The notes beneath the pieces were generated by a model. It worked only from the letters and a program-made list of their open reading frames with translations, made no database searches and was not told the origin of the DNA. Of a stretch of DNA of 64,000 nt, positions 52,793 through 60,845 are shown piece after piece (the first letter of the stretch is position 1; each line of letters begins with the position of its first letter). The position numbers and the translations under genes were made by a program. Source of the DNA: Chloroflexota bacterium (lineage in GTDB: Bacteria > Chloroflexota > Anaerolineae > Anaerolineales > Villigracilaceae); NCBI GenBank assembly GCA_021824575.1, contig JAKAKJ010000005.1, positions 1-64,000 of the forward strand, in the 5' to 3' direction.

Positions 52793-53542
52793 ATGAATCG
52801 TCATTTACACTTCACAGCAGAATTGCTAAGAAACTCAGTCTATGCTGTCTTGATTGTTTTCGCCACAACATTCGTTCTGCTGCTGGTTGGGCGAAATGAA
52901 ATTGGCGAAGGTGTCATTGCCTTGACGTATCTGGTTCCGGTGATCTGGAGCGGTTATCGCTGGGGTCAGGGACCGGGGATGAGCGCGGCGTTGACGGCGG
53001 CATTGTCTTTTGATTTTCTTTTCATTCCACCCTTTTATACGTTCACGGTTGGCAGATTGGAAGGCTGGCTGGTTCTGGCTATCTTTCTCGCCGTCGCCGT
53101 TCTTTTGATTGGCCGTTTTGAAGCAAACCTGTCCCAATCGCGCGAGATGACGTTCATGTACGAATTGAGTTCAGCTTTGGCAAACACGCGTACGCAGGAT
53201 GCTGTGGCTCATACAGCGGCGCGTTACATCCAGCGTTTGTTTCAAGCCGCGCTGGTCAATGTGATTTATCAGCCATCGGTTCAGTCACCGCGCATTGTAG
53301 TCAGCGAACCTCGCGATGGAAAGGGCGAAGGCAAACCCGATAGTCTCTTTCCCATTTTGAATGCATGGGGACTGATTGGTGAAATCCAAATCTGGCGCGG
53401 CGAATATGGAAAACTTCCCGCTGAAGACAGCCAATTGCTCCAGAACTTTACTGCTCAAATCGCAAAGGCATTGGAACGGACTCAGCCAGTCGAAAATAAA
53501 GAGCCTGCCAATGGCCTCGCGTCGAAGTCACCGGTAAATTAG
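52793..53542 (+). CDS. KdpD-like DUF4118/GAF sensor fragment without kinase
   Basis: The 249-residue protein has four membrane helices of the KdpD DUF4118 type (AVLIVFATTFVLLLVGR, GVIALTYLVPVIWSGYRWG, AALTAALSFDFLFIPPFYTFTVG, WLVLAIFLAVAVLLIGRF) and a GAF-like domain in the last 120 residues. It lacks the N-terminal KdpD domain, HisKA and HATPase domains. It lies between kdpB and kdpC, so it is transcribed with the pump. It may sense K+ or partner with the full KdpD encoded at 57422. Confidence 0.82.
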   Translation: MNRHLHFTAELLRNSVYAVLIVFATTFVLLLVGRNEIGEGVIALTYLVPVIWSGYRWGQGPGMSAALTAALSFDFLFIPPFYTFTVGRLEGWLVLAIFLAVAVLLIGRFEANLSQSREMTFMYELSSALANTRTQDAVAHTAARYIQRLFQAALVNVIYQPSVQSPRIVVSEPRDGKGEGKPDSLFPILNAWGLIGEIQIWRGEYGKLPAEDSQLLQNFTAQIAKALERTQPVENKEPANGLASKSPVN

Positions 53543-53551
53543 AAGGAAAAA

Positions 53552-54127
53552 ATGCGTTCACAACTTAAACCAGCTTTGATTCTTTTGCTTATTTTTACAG
53601 CGTTGACCGGCATTGCTTATCCGCTTGTCATTACCGGCATTGCTCAACTTGCTTTTCCAGCACAGGCAAACGGAAGTTTGATCGTACAAAATGGGAAAGT
53701 TATTGGCTCCCAATTGATCGGCCAGCAATTTGATGACCCAAAATATTTTTGGGGACGTCTTTCTGCCACATCGCCCGAACCGTATAACGCCGCATCCTCT
53801 TCGGGATCGAATCTGGGTCCCACCAACCCGGCATTGACCTCCGCCGTGGAGGCGCGCATCCAGGCCTTGCGCGCGGCAGACCCATCCAACACCGCGCCGA
53901 TTCCGGTTGACCTCGTCACCTCATCCGGCAGCGGTCTTGACCCGGATATAAGCGTAGCCGCAGCGTTGTATCAGGTTCATCGTGTGGCGGCCGCTCGCGG
54001 TCTAACCGACGCGCAAGTCCAGGCTTTGGTCAATCAATACATCGAAGACCGCCAGTTTGGATTCCTTGGCGAGCCGCGCGTGAATGTTCTCGAATTAAAT
54101 CTTGCCTTGGATAATTACAAACCCTGA
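53552..54127 (+). CDS. kdpC: KdpC, accessory subunit
   Basis: The 191-residue protein has one N-terminal helix ([29 protein letters not shown]) and a periplasm-facing domain: [59 protein letters not shown] and a final [16 protein letters not shown]. KdpC aids ATP binding by KdpB. Length and motifs are normal. Confidence 0.96.
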   Translation: MRSQLKPALILLLIFTALTGIAYPLVITGIAQLAFPAQANGSLIVQNGKVIGSQLIGQQFDDPKYFWGRLSATSPEPYNAASSSGSNLGPTNPALTSAVEARIQALRAADPSNTAPIPVDLVTSSGSGLDPDISVAAALYQVHRVAAARGLTDAQVQALVNQYIEDRQFGFLGEPRVNVLELNLALDNYKP

Positions 54128-54159
54128 TAAGGTTCATTGGCCGGTGGATGAATCGAATT

Positions 54160-54235
54160 TATCTTGATGCAATCTTGACTCCGCCAGCCACTTTCTTGCC
54201 CCCTTTTTGACATCCAATTGAATAAACTATAAACG
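54160..54235 (+). promoter_or_regulatory. kdp operator array 2 and promoter
   Basis: TTGAT, TTGAC, TTGCC and TTGAC boxes begin at 54164, 54175, 54196 and 54207, with the same 11-21-11 spacing as at 48624. TAAACT starts 16 bp after the last box, and TATAAA 5 bp further on. The array sits 37 bp after the kdpC stop and upstream of the 56-residue ORF. Confidence 0.75.
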
Positions 54236-54293
54236 CCGATGTTCGTTTCATCGGCGGCGTAACGATCATTCGATTCGGTTGGCGAAGGGCTGC

Positions 54294-54464
54294 ATGAAAA
54301 ATAGGTTTTTTCGGCGTATCGGACAAATCATTACTTTCGCGCCACCTGTCGGTATTCTGGGCGCATCTTTGATGAACCTGACCGCGTTTGAACGTCAGTA
54401 CTTGATCTTGATTTTGATCATTTGGGCCAATATTTTTTTTCTGTACAAAGCATGGCTTGGATGA
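54294..54464 (+). CDS. small membrane protein in the kdp locus
   Basis: The 56-residue protein has an Arg/Lys-rich start (MKNRFFRRIGQI), a Pro/Gly-containing segment (FAPPVGILGASLMNLT) and a C-terminal helix (YLILILIIWANIFFLYKAWLG). GAAGGG precedes the ATG. The preceding operator array 2 shows that it is probably expressed with the Kdp system. No family is known to me; it could be a regulator or a small subunit. Confidence 0.65.
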   Translation: MKNRFFRRIGQIITFAPPVGILGASLMNLTAFERQYLILILIIWANIFFLYKAWLG

Positions 54465-54523
54465 CAGGCATATAACCTTTCCGTTTTGCAAAGAATGGGG
54501 GACATTCGTTGCTCCCTCCAAAT

Positions 54524-54620
54524 TTTTCTTGACGCTTTCTTGACACATTCCGCGCCTTTCTTGCGCTGAAATTGACGTACCTACTTGTAGAATAGTGGGC
54601 GCTCTTGATATTTCCTTGAC
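54524..54620 (+). promoter_or_regulatory. kdp operator array 3 with extra box pair
   Basis: TTGAC, TTGAC, TTGCG and TTGAC boxes begin at 54529, 54540, 54561 and 54572 (11-21-11 again). TAGAAT starts 16 bp after the last. A further pair, TTGAT at 54605 and TTGAC at 54616, is 11 bp apart and in phase with the first four (33 bp from the fourth). The latter pair lies next to the ATG at 54621. Confidence 0.75.
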
Positions 54621-55340
54621 ATGCAAAGCAATCCCTTGATCACAGATTTTCCGTTGCGCGTACTCGTCGTTGACGATGAACGCCCAATCCGGCGTTTCCT
54701 GAGCGCTTCGCTCGGTGAGCATTTCAACATATCCGAAGCAGAAAGCGGCAATGACGCTCTGCGCGTTGCGGCAGTGGATCGTCCCGATTTGGTTATTCTC
54801 GATTTGGGTTTGCCCGATATGGATGGAACAGATGTCACGCGCCGCTTGCGCGAGTGGACGGATGTTCCGGTGATCATCATTTCTGTCCGCGACCGCGACG
54901 AAGACAAGATCGCCGCGCTGGATGCCGGGGCGGATGATTACTTAACGAAGCCTTTCAGCGCCGGGGAACTGATGGCGCGCATCCGCGCTGCGCTGCGCCG
55001 CGCTGTCAAACCGGAAAATGAATCGGTCTATCAAAGCGGCGATCTCGTTGTGGACTTGCAGAAGCGCGAAGTTCGTGTCAGGGATTTGTATGTGACGTTG
55101 ACGCCCACGGAATACGATATCCTGCGCGTGCTGGTGAATCATGCCGGGAGAGTTCTCACTCACAAGCAGTTGATTCAGGAAGTCTGGGGCGGCAATTATG
55201 AGGCGGACCCGCATTTGCTGCGCGTCAATGTGAGCAACCTGCGGAAGAAGATCGAGATGGATCCATTGCTTCCGCGTCACATTATCACTGAGCCGGGAGT
55301 GGGCTACCGGCTCAAGAACATCGAAGACAACAGGGAATGA
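54621..55340 (+). CDS. kdpE: KdpE-type response regulator (copy 1)
   Basis: The 239-residue protein has a receiver domain (VVDDERPIRRFLSASLGEHF, Asp61 in LVILDLGLPDMDG, Lys in DYLTKPF) and a winged-helix domain ending LRVNVSNLRKKIEMDPLLPRHIITEPGVGYRLK, which is KdpE-like. It should activate kdpFABC after phosphorylation by KdpD. It begins without a clear ribosome binding site after operator array 3. It is followed after 50 bp by the KimA-like gene. Confidence 0.93.
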   Translation: MQSNPLITDFPLRVLVVDDERPIRRFLSASLGEHFNISEAESGNDALRVAAVDRPDLVILDLGLPDMDGTDVTRRLREWTDVPVIIISVRDRDEDKIAALDAGADDYLTKPFSAGELMARIRAALRRAVKPENESVYQSGDLVVDLQKREVRVRDLYVTLTPTEYDILRVLVNHAGRVLTHKQLIQEVWGGNYEADPHLLRVNVSNLRKKIEMDPLLPRHIITEPGVGYRLKNIEDNRE

Positions 55341-55390
55341 ACTTCAAGCACAAATCCATTCCTTTGTTGTGCAAAAGGTAAAAAAAACAA

Positions 55391-57214
55391 ATGCTTTTCT
55401 CTATCGGACTATTGATCGTAATTGTTTTTGCCGCATTCAAGATAGCTCCTGTCGAAAAACAGGAACATGCTCATATTCATGGCGCGGGACAGGTGGGGTT
55501 GCTGGCCGCGCTGGCGTTGTTCGGCGTGGACTACTTTACTTCTTATTACTATGCAACTGGCGAACTGATGAGCGCTTTGCATCCTTATGGGTTGCAAAAA
55601 TATGCCTGGATTGCGGTGATTGCCATTGCAATTTTCAATGCCGTATTTGGGATGCTCTATATCTATTCGTTAAGCGTGTTCAACGAAGGCGGCGGTTCCT
55701 ACACAGCTTCTATGCGTTATCTTGCTCCGGGATTAAGCCTGGTTGTCGCCGTGATGTTGATTCAAGATTATGTCTTTACCATCGTGGTCTCATCCCTCTC
55801 CGGCGGCGATCAACTGCTCTCGATCATCAACGCCTTTGACACATGGTGGGGCTGGCATTTTCTGCTGGGCGCGGGCCTGGCGGCGGTTACCTGGTATCTG
55901 ACCATCCGCGGCCGCGGCGAATCGGCACGGATTGTATTTACCGGGCTTGGTATTTTTGTGATGCTTACGATCATCATGGCGGCTGGTTTGATTTTTGCGA
56001 AGATCACAAATGTTCCTCCAGTTGTATACCCTGATCAGGTTCAGCCAGTAGCCTCCATCTGGGAGGCCGTCTATCACATGTTGACGGCTTCGATGAAGGG
56101 ACTCGTGGCTTTGACAGGACTCGAGGCAATGTCGAACGGCATACAATTTGTCATCAATGATGACTCCGGACTTGTCAAGTGGGGACGAAAGCACCTTCCA
56201 AAACTCGAAGGTATCTGGAATTTCTATGCTGGCAAGCCTGGCATTGGACGGATGGTGCAGACTTCCTTCCTGTTCTACGGAGGAATCACAACTGCCTTCC
56301 TCGCGTATTTTTCGTATCACTTTAATGTGTTCGATGGAACTCTCGGACGATCATTAGTCGGTAACCTTGCATTTATCGGATTCAGCCAGATTCCCGGCGG
56401 AAACATATTGTATTGGGTCTATCAAGTCCTGGCAGTTGCATTGCTCGCCGCGGCGTCCATGACGGCTTTTCAGGATTTGCAGGCAACGGAATGGCGCGAT
56501 GTGGCAATTGGAGAATTACCTGAAATCATCGTCTATCGTAACTCGCAAGGTACCTTCACACGTTCCGTGACTGCCGGCTTTATATTGACGATCCTGATCC
56601 AGCTCTTTGTTAAAGGCAATACCAGCGCCGCCATTCCTTATTATGGCGTGGGCGTGTTCATGCCGATCATGGTGATGGGCTTTGCCATTCGCAAACATAT
56701 TCTTCAGAATTACACCGGCAAGAAGCGGAAATGGGGCGCATTTGGCGCGGGCGCGGCGGGTGTTCTTTCCGGCCTTGTGTTTGTGGGCCAGATCGCGGGC
56801 AAATGGACGGAGGGCGGCTGGGTCGTATTGATTTCATTCAGCGTCCTTGTCCTGGCCGCAAACTTGCTGCTCATTTCGCCGATTGGTTTTCGCCATCCGA
56901 AACAAATTCATCGCATCGTGCGCGAAAAGGCACGTGTGCGCGGCGCGATGGCCTCCATCGTGGAATGGCAGTCTCTTCGGATGCAGGAATACCGTTACCA
57001 TGTGCTGATGGCTTTGACGCGCTTCTTTGAAATGTTTGGTATTCACAAGCCAATGAATCTGGAAGTGCCCGTCCCGGCTGGGGATTACAATCACGCACTG
57101 CATGTGGATCATGCCGATGCGCCTTCCCTGCTGGAACAATACTTGGACAAACCCGAGCCAAAAGTTGGCGGAGCGCCAAAGCAGACCGAACCTGGCGGCC
57201 AGGAAGTAATGTAG
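55391..57214 (+). CDS. KimA-like potassium permease (APC superfamily)
   Basis: The 607-residue protein has about twelve helices. The same-size Bacillus KimA and the KUP family share the pattern of YSYSVFNEGGGSYTASMRYLAPGLSLV-like helix 3, SMKGLVALTGLEAMSNGIQF, ALLAAASMTAFQDLQATEWRD and AIPYYGVGVFMPIMVMGFA. These transporters import K+ with protons and are controlled by c-di-AMP in Bacillus. The C-terminal cytoplasmic part after VREKARVRGAMASIVEWQSL is shorter than in KimA. Its place in the kdp locus supports the potassium role. Confidence 0.75.
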   Translation: MLFSIGLLIVIVFAAFKIAPVEKQEHAHIHGAGQVGLLAALALFGVDYFTSYYYATGELMSALHPYGLQKYAWIAVIAIAIFNAVFGMLYIYSLSVFNEGGGSYTASMRYLAPGLSLVVAVMLIQDYVFTIVVSSLSGGDQLLSIINAFDTWWGWHFLLGAGLAAVTWYLTIRGRGESARIVFTGLGIFVMLTIIMAAGLIFAKITNVPPVVYPDQVQPVASIWEAVYHMLTASMKGLVALTGLEAMSNGIQFVINDDSGLVKWGRKHLPKLEGIWNFYAGKPGIGRMVQTSFLFYGGITTAFLAYFSYHFNVFDGTLGRSLVGNLAFIGFSQIPGGNILYWVYQVLAVALLAAASMTAFQDLQATEWRDVAIGELPEIIVYRNSQGTFTRSVTAGFILTILIQLFVKGNTSAAIPYYGVGVFMPIMVMGFAIRKHILQNYTGKKRKWGAFGAGAAGVLSGLVFVGQIAGKWTEGGWVVLISFSVLVLAANLLLISPIGFRHPKQIHRIVREKARVRGAMASIVEWQSLRMQEYRYHVLMALTRFFEMFGIHKPMNLEVPVPAGDYNHALHVDHADAPSLLEQYLDKPEPKVGGAPKQTEPGGQEVM

Positions 57215-57268
57215 CGCCAAACATGACTTATCCCGAATCTCATTTTCGAGTGTGAGTCATGCACTTGG

Positions 57269-57337
57269 GGACGCGGATTATCGTGGAAACGCGGAATTTC
57301 ACCTCCGTATCAGCGTAAATCCGCGTTCTCCGCGTCC
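57269..57337. repeat. GGACGCGGA...TCCGCGTCC inverted repeat
   Basis: GGACGCGGATTATCGTGG and TCCGCGTTCTCCGCGTCC are inverted partners around ACGCGGAATTTCACCTCCGT. It lies between the permease and kdpD genes and resembles a short dispersed palindromic element. The kdpD start region just downstream has only a TACAAT element at 57405-57410. Confidence 0.6.
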
Positions 57338-57421
57338 GGATTAAATTTGGGGTTAATCATGTTTCTTATTGCAGTCATTTATCAAAAGAATAGCGGAATT
57401 AGAATACAATAGGTTTGGAGT

Positions 57422-60070
57422 ATGGAACATCGCCCTGATCCAGATGCGCTTTTGAAACGCGTTCAAGCCGAAGAGCAAACGCGCGGCAAGCTCAAAATTT
57501 TTTTGGGCTACGCTGCCGGCGTTGGCAAAACGTTTGCCATGCTCGAAGCCGCGCATCAACGGAAAGAACAAGGCGTGGATGTTGTTGTCGGTTATGTCGA
57601 GACGCATGGACGCATCGAGACGGAAACGATGGTCAAAGGTTTGGAAGTGCTGCCGCGCAGACAGGTGGAATATCGCGGCGTCATGATTCCTGAAATGGAT
57701 GTGGATGCAGTTCTGGCGCGTCGCCCACAGTTGGTGCTAGTGGACGAATTTGCCCATACCAACGCGCCGGGTTCGCGCCACGAAAAGCGTTATCTCGATG
57801 TGGAAGAAATCATGGACGCTGGAATTGACGTGTATACCACGCTCAACATCCAGCATCTTGAAAGTTTGAACGATGCAGTGGCACAAGTCACCGGCGTGAT
57901 CGTGCGCGAAACCGTCCCGGACCGGGTGATTGATGAAGCCTCCGAGATCGAAGTCATTGATCTGCCGCCGGATGAATTGCTCACGCGCCTGCAGGAGGGA
58001 AAAGTCTATGTGCCGGAGCAGGCCGCGCGGGCCATCGAGGATTTCTTCCGCAAGGGAAATCTGACAGCGCTGCGCGAAATGTCCTTGCGCCGCGCCGCCG
58101 AACGGGTTGATGATCAGATGCGTTCGTATATGCGGACGAGTTCCATCTCGGGTGTGTGGCCCGCGACGGAACGTTTGTTGGTCTGCATTAGTCCAAGCCC
58201 GCTGGCCGAAAAACTTGTACGCGCCACGCGCCGTCTCGCCGATGAACTGAACGCGGACTGGTTTGCCATTTATGTGGATGTGGCGTTAAAGCCGGAGCTT
58301 AATCCCGCCAACCGCGCCCGCATCGGCCGGACGATTCAACTTGCGGAGGAGCTGGGAGCGCGGGCACGCACGATTGCCGGACGTTCCATTCATGAGGCAG
58401 TGCTGGCTTATGCCCGCAAACATAATGTGACCAAAATCGTGGTTGGCAAACCGCCGCGTCCGCATTGGTGGGAATTTGGCAAACGCTCTGTCGTGGATGA
58501 ATTGATGCGTGTCAGCGATGATATTGATATCTTCGTGTTGAGCGCTGAACGTGAAGGCAAGAAGTCCACTGTCCCTGCGGAGTGGCAGCCGCATCGTCCT
58601 TGGGGACGATATTTGCTCAGCGCTGGTATGGTCGCACTTGCAACGATAGCGGGTATGTCTCTTCGCCGGAGCATCGAGCCGGCCAATATCGTCATGATTT
58701 ATTTGGCGGCGGTTGTCATCGCGGCGGTATACCTTGGGCGCGGGCCGTCTCTCTTGGCCGCCATTTCGAGCGTCCTCGTCTATGATTTCTTTATCATCCC
58801 TCCCTATCTTACTTTCGCGGTCAGTGATACTCAATACCTGCTGACTTTTGTTGGGTTGTTGGCTGTAAGCCTTGTCATCAGCACGCTGACCGTGCGTGTG
58901 CGCGAACAGGCAGAAGAGGCTATTCAGCGTGAAGCGCAGACCACCGCACTTTACAACCTTGGCCGTGACCTGACAGCCGCGGTTGATCTCGAGCAGGTGG
59001 CCAACATCATCATCTGGCATATCAGTGAAGTGTTTGGCCGTGAGGTTGCCATCTTCCTGCCGGAGAACGGTCATCTGCAGGTATTTGCCAGTTCACACGA
59101 CTATCACCCGGATGCCAATGAACTCGCTGTGGCCGGCTGGACTTTTGAGCATAATCAACCTGCTGGCCGCGGCACCAGCACATTACCTGCCGCGTCGCTT
59201 CGATGCCACCCGTTGAATACATCGCGCGGCCTGGTGGGTGTGCTTGGTATCCGGCCTAAAGAGCCGGGCGGATTGTTGACGCCCGAACAGCGTCAGGCGA
59301 TGGCAGCGTTTTCCAATCAGGCGGCGCTGGCTATCGAACGCGCCAGCCTTGCCAAACAAGCGCAGCAAGCTGAGCTTCTTCAAGCCACTGAAAAACTTCA
59401 GACGGCTTTGCTCAATTCGATTTCGCATGACCTCCGCACGCCGCTGGTTTCCATCACCGGCGCGTTAAGCGCGCTGGAGGAAAATCACCATCTCGCAGAT
59501 TCGACACAGAGCAGTCTGGTGCAGACGGCGCGCGAGGAAGCCGACCGCTTGAATCGACTCGTTGGCAATTTGCTGGATATGACGCGGCTCGAAGCGGGCG
59601 CGCTGCGCATCAAGCGCGAACCCTGCGATGTGGAAGATGTTATCGGTACGGCTCTCGGACAAATGAAAGACCGTTTGGCGGGACGCAATGTTCAGGTTCG
59701 CGTGCCCGATGCGCTGCCCATGATCGGCGCGGATTTCGTGTTGATCGTCCATGTTCTCAATAACCTGCTGGATAACGCGCTCAAATATTCATCGTCCGAT
59801 TCGCCGCTCGAAATCGAAGCGCGGCTCGAGCGCCAAAATGTTTGTATCTCGATTCTGGATCGCGGCATGGGAATCCCGCCTGAAGATTTGGAGCGTGTGT
59901 TCGACAAGTTTTATCGCGTCCAGCGCCCCGAACAAGTGACGGGCACCGGGCTTGGGCTTGCGATTTGCAAAGGAATTGTGGAGGCGCACGGCGGGCGCAT
60001 CTGGGCCGAAAATCGAACGGGCGGCGGGACGGTTATGACGATTGCATTGCCTGCTGCGGAGAATCCATGA
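57422..60070 (+). CDS. kdpD: KdpD sensor histidine kinase
   Basis: The 882-residue kinase senses K+ limitation and phosphorylates KdpE. It has the N-terminal KdpD domain with Walker A GYAAGVGKT (residues 29-37), VDEFAHTNAPGSRHEKRYLDVEEIMDAGIDVYTTLNIQHLESLND, and a Usp-like domain to about residue 380. Four helices of the DUF4118 type follow, then a GAF domain and HisKA with His669 in SISHDLRTPLVSITG, and HATPase (NLLDNALKYSS, DRGMGIPPEDLERVFDKFYR). All modules are complete. Confidence 0.96.
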   Translation: MEHRPDPDALLKRVQAEEQTRGKLKIFLGYAAGVGKTFAMLEAAHQRKEQGVDVVVGYVETHGRIETETMVKGLEVLPRRQVEYRGVMIPEMDVDAVLARRPQLVLVDEFAHTNAPGSRHEKRYLDVEEIMDAGIDVYTTLNIQHLESLNDAVAQVTGVIVRETVPDRVIDEASEIEVIDLPPDELLTRLQEGKVYVPEQAARAIEDFFRKGNLTALREMSLRRAAERVDDQMRSYMRTSSISGVWPATERLLVCISPSPLAEKLVRATRRLADELNADWFAIYVDVALKPELNPANRARIGRTIQLAEELGARARTIAGRSIHEAVLAYARKHNVTKIVVGKPPRPHWWEFGKRSVVDELMRVSDDIDIFVLSAEREGKKSTVPAEWQPHRPWGRYLLSAGMVALATIAGMSLRRSIEPANIVMIYLAAVVIAAVYLGRGPSLLAAISSVLVYDFFIIPPYLTFAVSDTQYLLTFVGLLAVSLVISTLTVRVREQAEEAIQREAQTTALYNLGRDLTAAVDLEQVANIIIWHISEVFGREVAIFLPENGHLQVFASSHDYHPDANELAVAGWTFEHNQPAGRGTSTLPAASLRCHPLNTSRGLVGVLGIRPKEPGGLLTPEQRQAMAAFSNQAALAIERASLAKQAQQAELLQATEKLQTALLNSISHDLRTPLVSITGALSALEENHHLADSTQSSLVQTAREEADRLNRLVGNLLDMTRLEAGALRIKREPCDVEDVIGTALGQMKDRLAGRNVQVRVPDALPMIGADFVLIVHVLNNLLDNALKYSSSDSPLEIEARLERQNVCISILDRGMGIPPEDLERVFDKFYRVQRPEQVTGTGLGLAICKGIVEAHGGRIWAENRTGGGTVMTIALPAAENP

Positions 60071-60756
60071 GCGGGAAATCTCCGCGCATTTTGATCGTTG
60101 ATGACGAACGACCCATCCGGCGATTTCTCAGCGCGTCATTGGGCGAGCAATATGAAATCACCGAAGCCGCCAACGGCGAAGATGCGATCCGCGCCGCGGT
60201 CAGTGAGCGGCCTGACTTGATCATTTTGGACCTCGGCCTGCCCGATCTTGACGGCGTGGAAGTGACGCGCCGCCTGCGCGAATGGACGCAGACTCCGATC
60301 ATTGTGGTTTCAGTTCGTGAGCAGGAGAGTGACAAGGTCGCTGCGCTGGATGCGGGCGCGGATGATTATTTGACGAAGCCGTTCGGCGCGGGAGAATTAA
60401 TGGCGCGCATCCGTGTGGCGCTGCGGCGCTCCTCCCAGCCCGAAGCGGAATCCATTTTCACCAGCGACGACCTGGCTGTTGACCTGGCGCGCCGCGTTGT
60501 AACGGTCGGTGGGCAGGAGATATTTCTCACGCCAACCGAGTATGATATTTTGCATGCGCTGGTCCAGTATGCCGGCCGCGTGCTTACACATCGCCAGTTA
60601 TTGCGGATGGTGTGGGGGGCCGCTTATGAATCGGAAATGCATTTGCTGCGTGTGAATGTCAGCAACCTGCGCCGGAAGATCGAGAAAGATCCCGCCGCGC
60701 CGCAGCACATCATCACAGAGCCGGGCGTAGGGTATCGTTTGAAGGTTGTCAATTAA
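60067..60756 (+). CDS. kdpE: KdpE-type response regulator (copy 2)
   Basis: The 229-residue protein starts with an ATGA overlap of kdpD. It has a receiver domain (IVDDERPIRRFLSASLGEQY, Asp55 in LIILDLGLPDLDG, Lys in DYLTKPF) and a winged-helix domain ending HIITEPGVGYRLK. It is strikingly similar to copy 1 over the whole length. The kdpD pairing suggests it is the direct partner of KdpD; copy 1 may be a specialised duplicate. Confidence 0.92.
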   Translation: MSGKSPRILIVDDERPIRRFLSASLGEQYEITEAANGEDAIRAAVSERPDLIILDLGLPDLDGVEVTRRLREWTQTPIIVVSVREQESDKVAALDAGADDYLTKPFGAGELMARIRVALRRSSQPEAESIFTSDDLAVDLARRVVTVGGQEIFLTPTEYDILHALVQYAGRVLTHRQLLRMVWGAAYESEMHLLRVNVSNLRRKIEKDPAAPQHIITEPGVGYRLKVVN

Positions 60757-60845
60757 TTCAAGGGACGTTTTGGCCGCGCACGTGCCTTATGCAGGTCAAT
60801 GACAATATGCTCGCGGCGGCGAGAACACTTGTGCAAGTGGACTAT
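60757..60845. other. convergent intergenic region
   Basis: The 89-bp gap between kdpE copy 2 and the DltD-like gene has no evident hairpin with a T-run. Nothing else is recognised. Confidence 0.4.
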
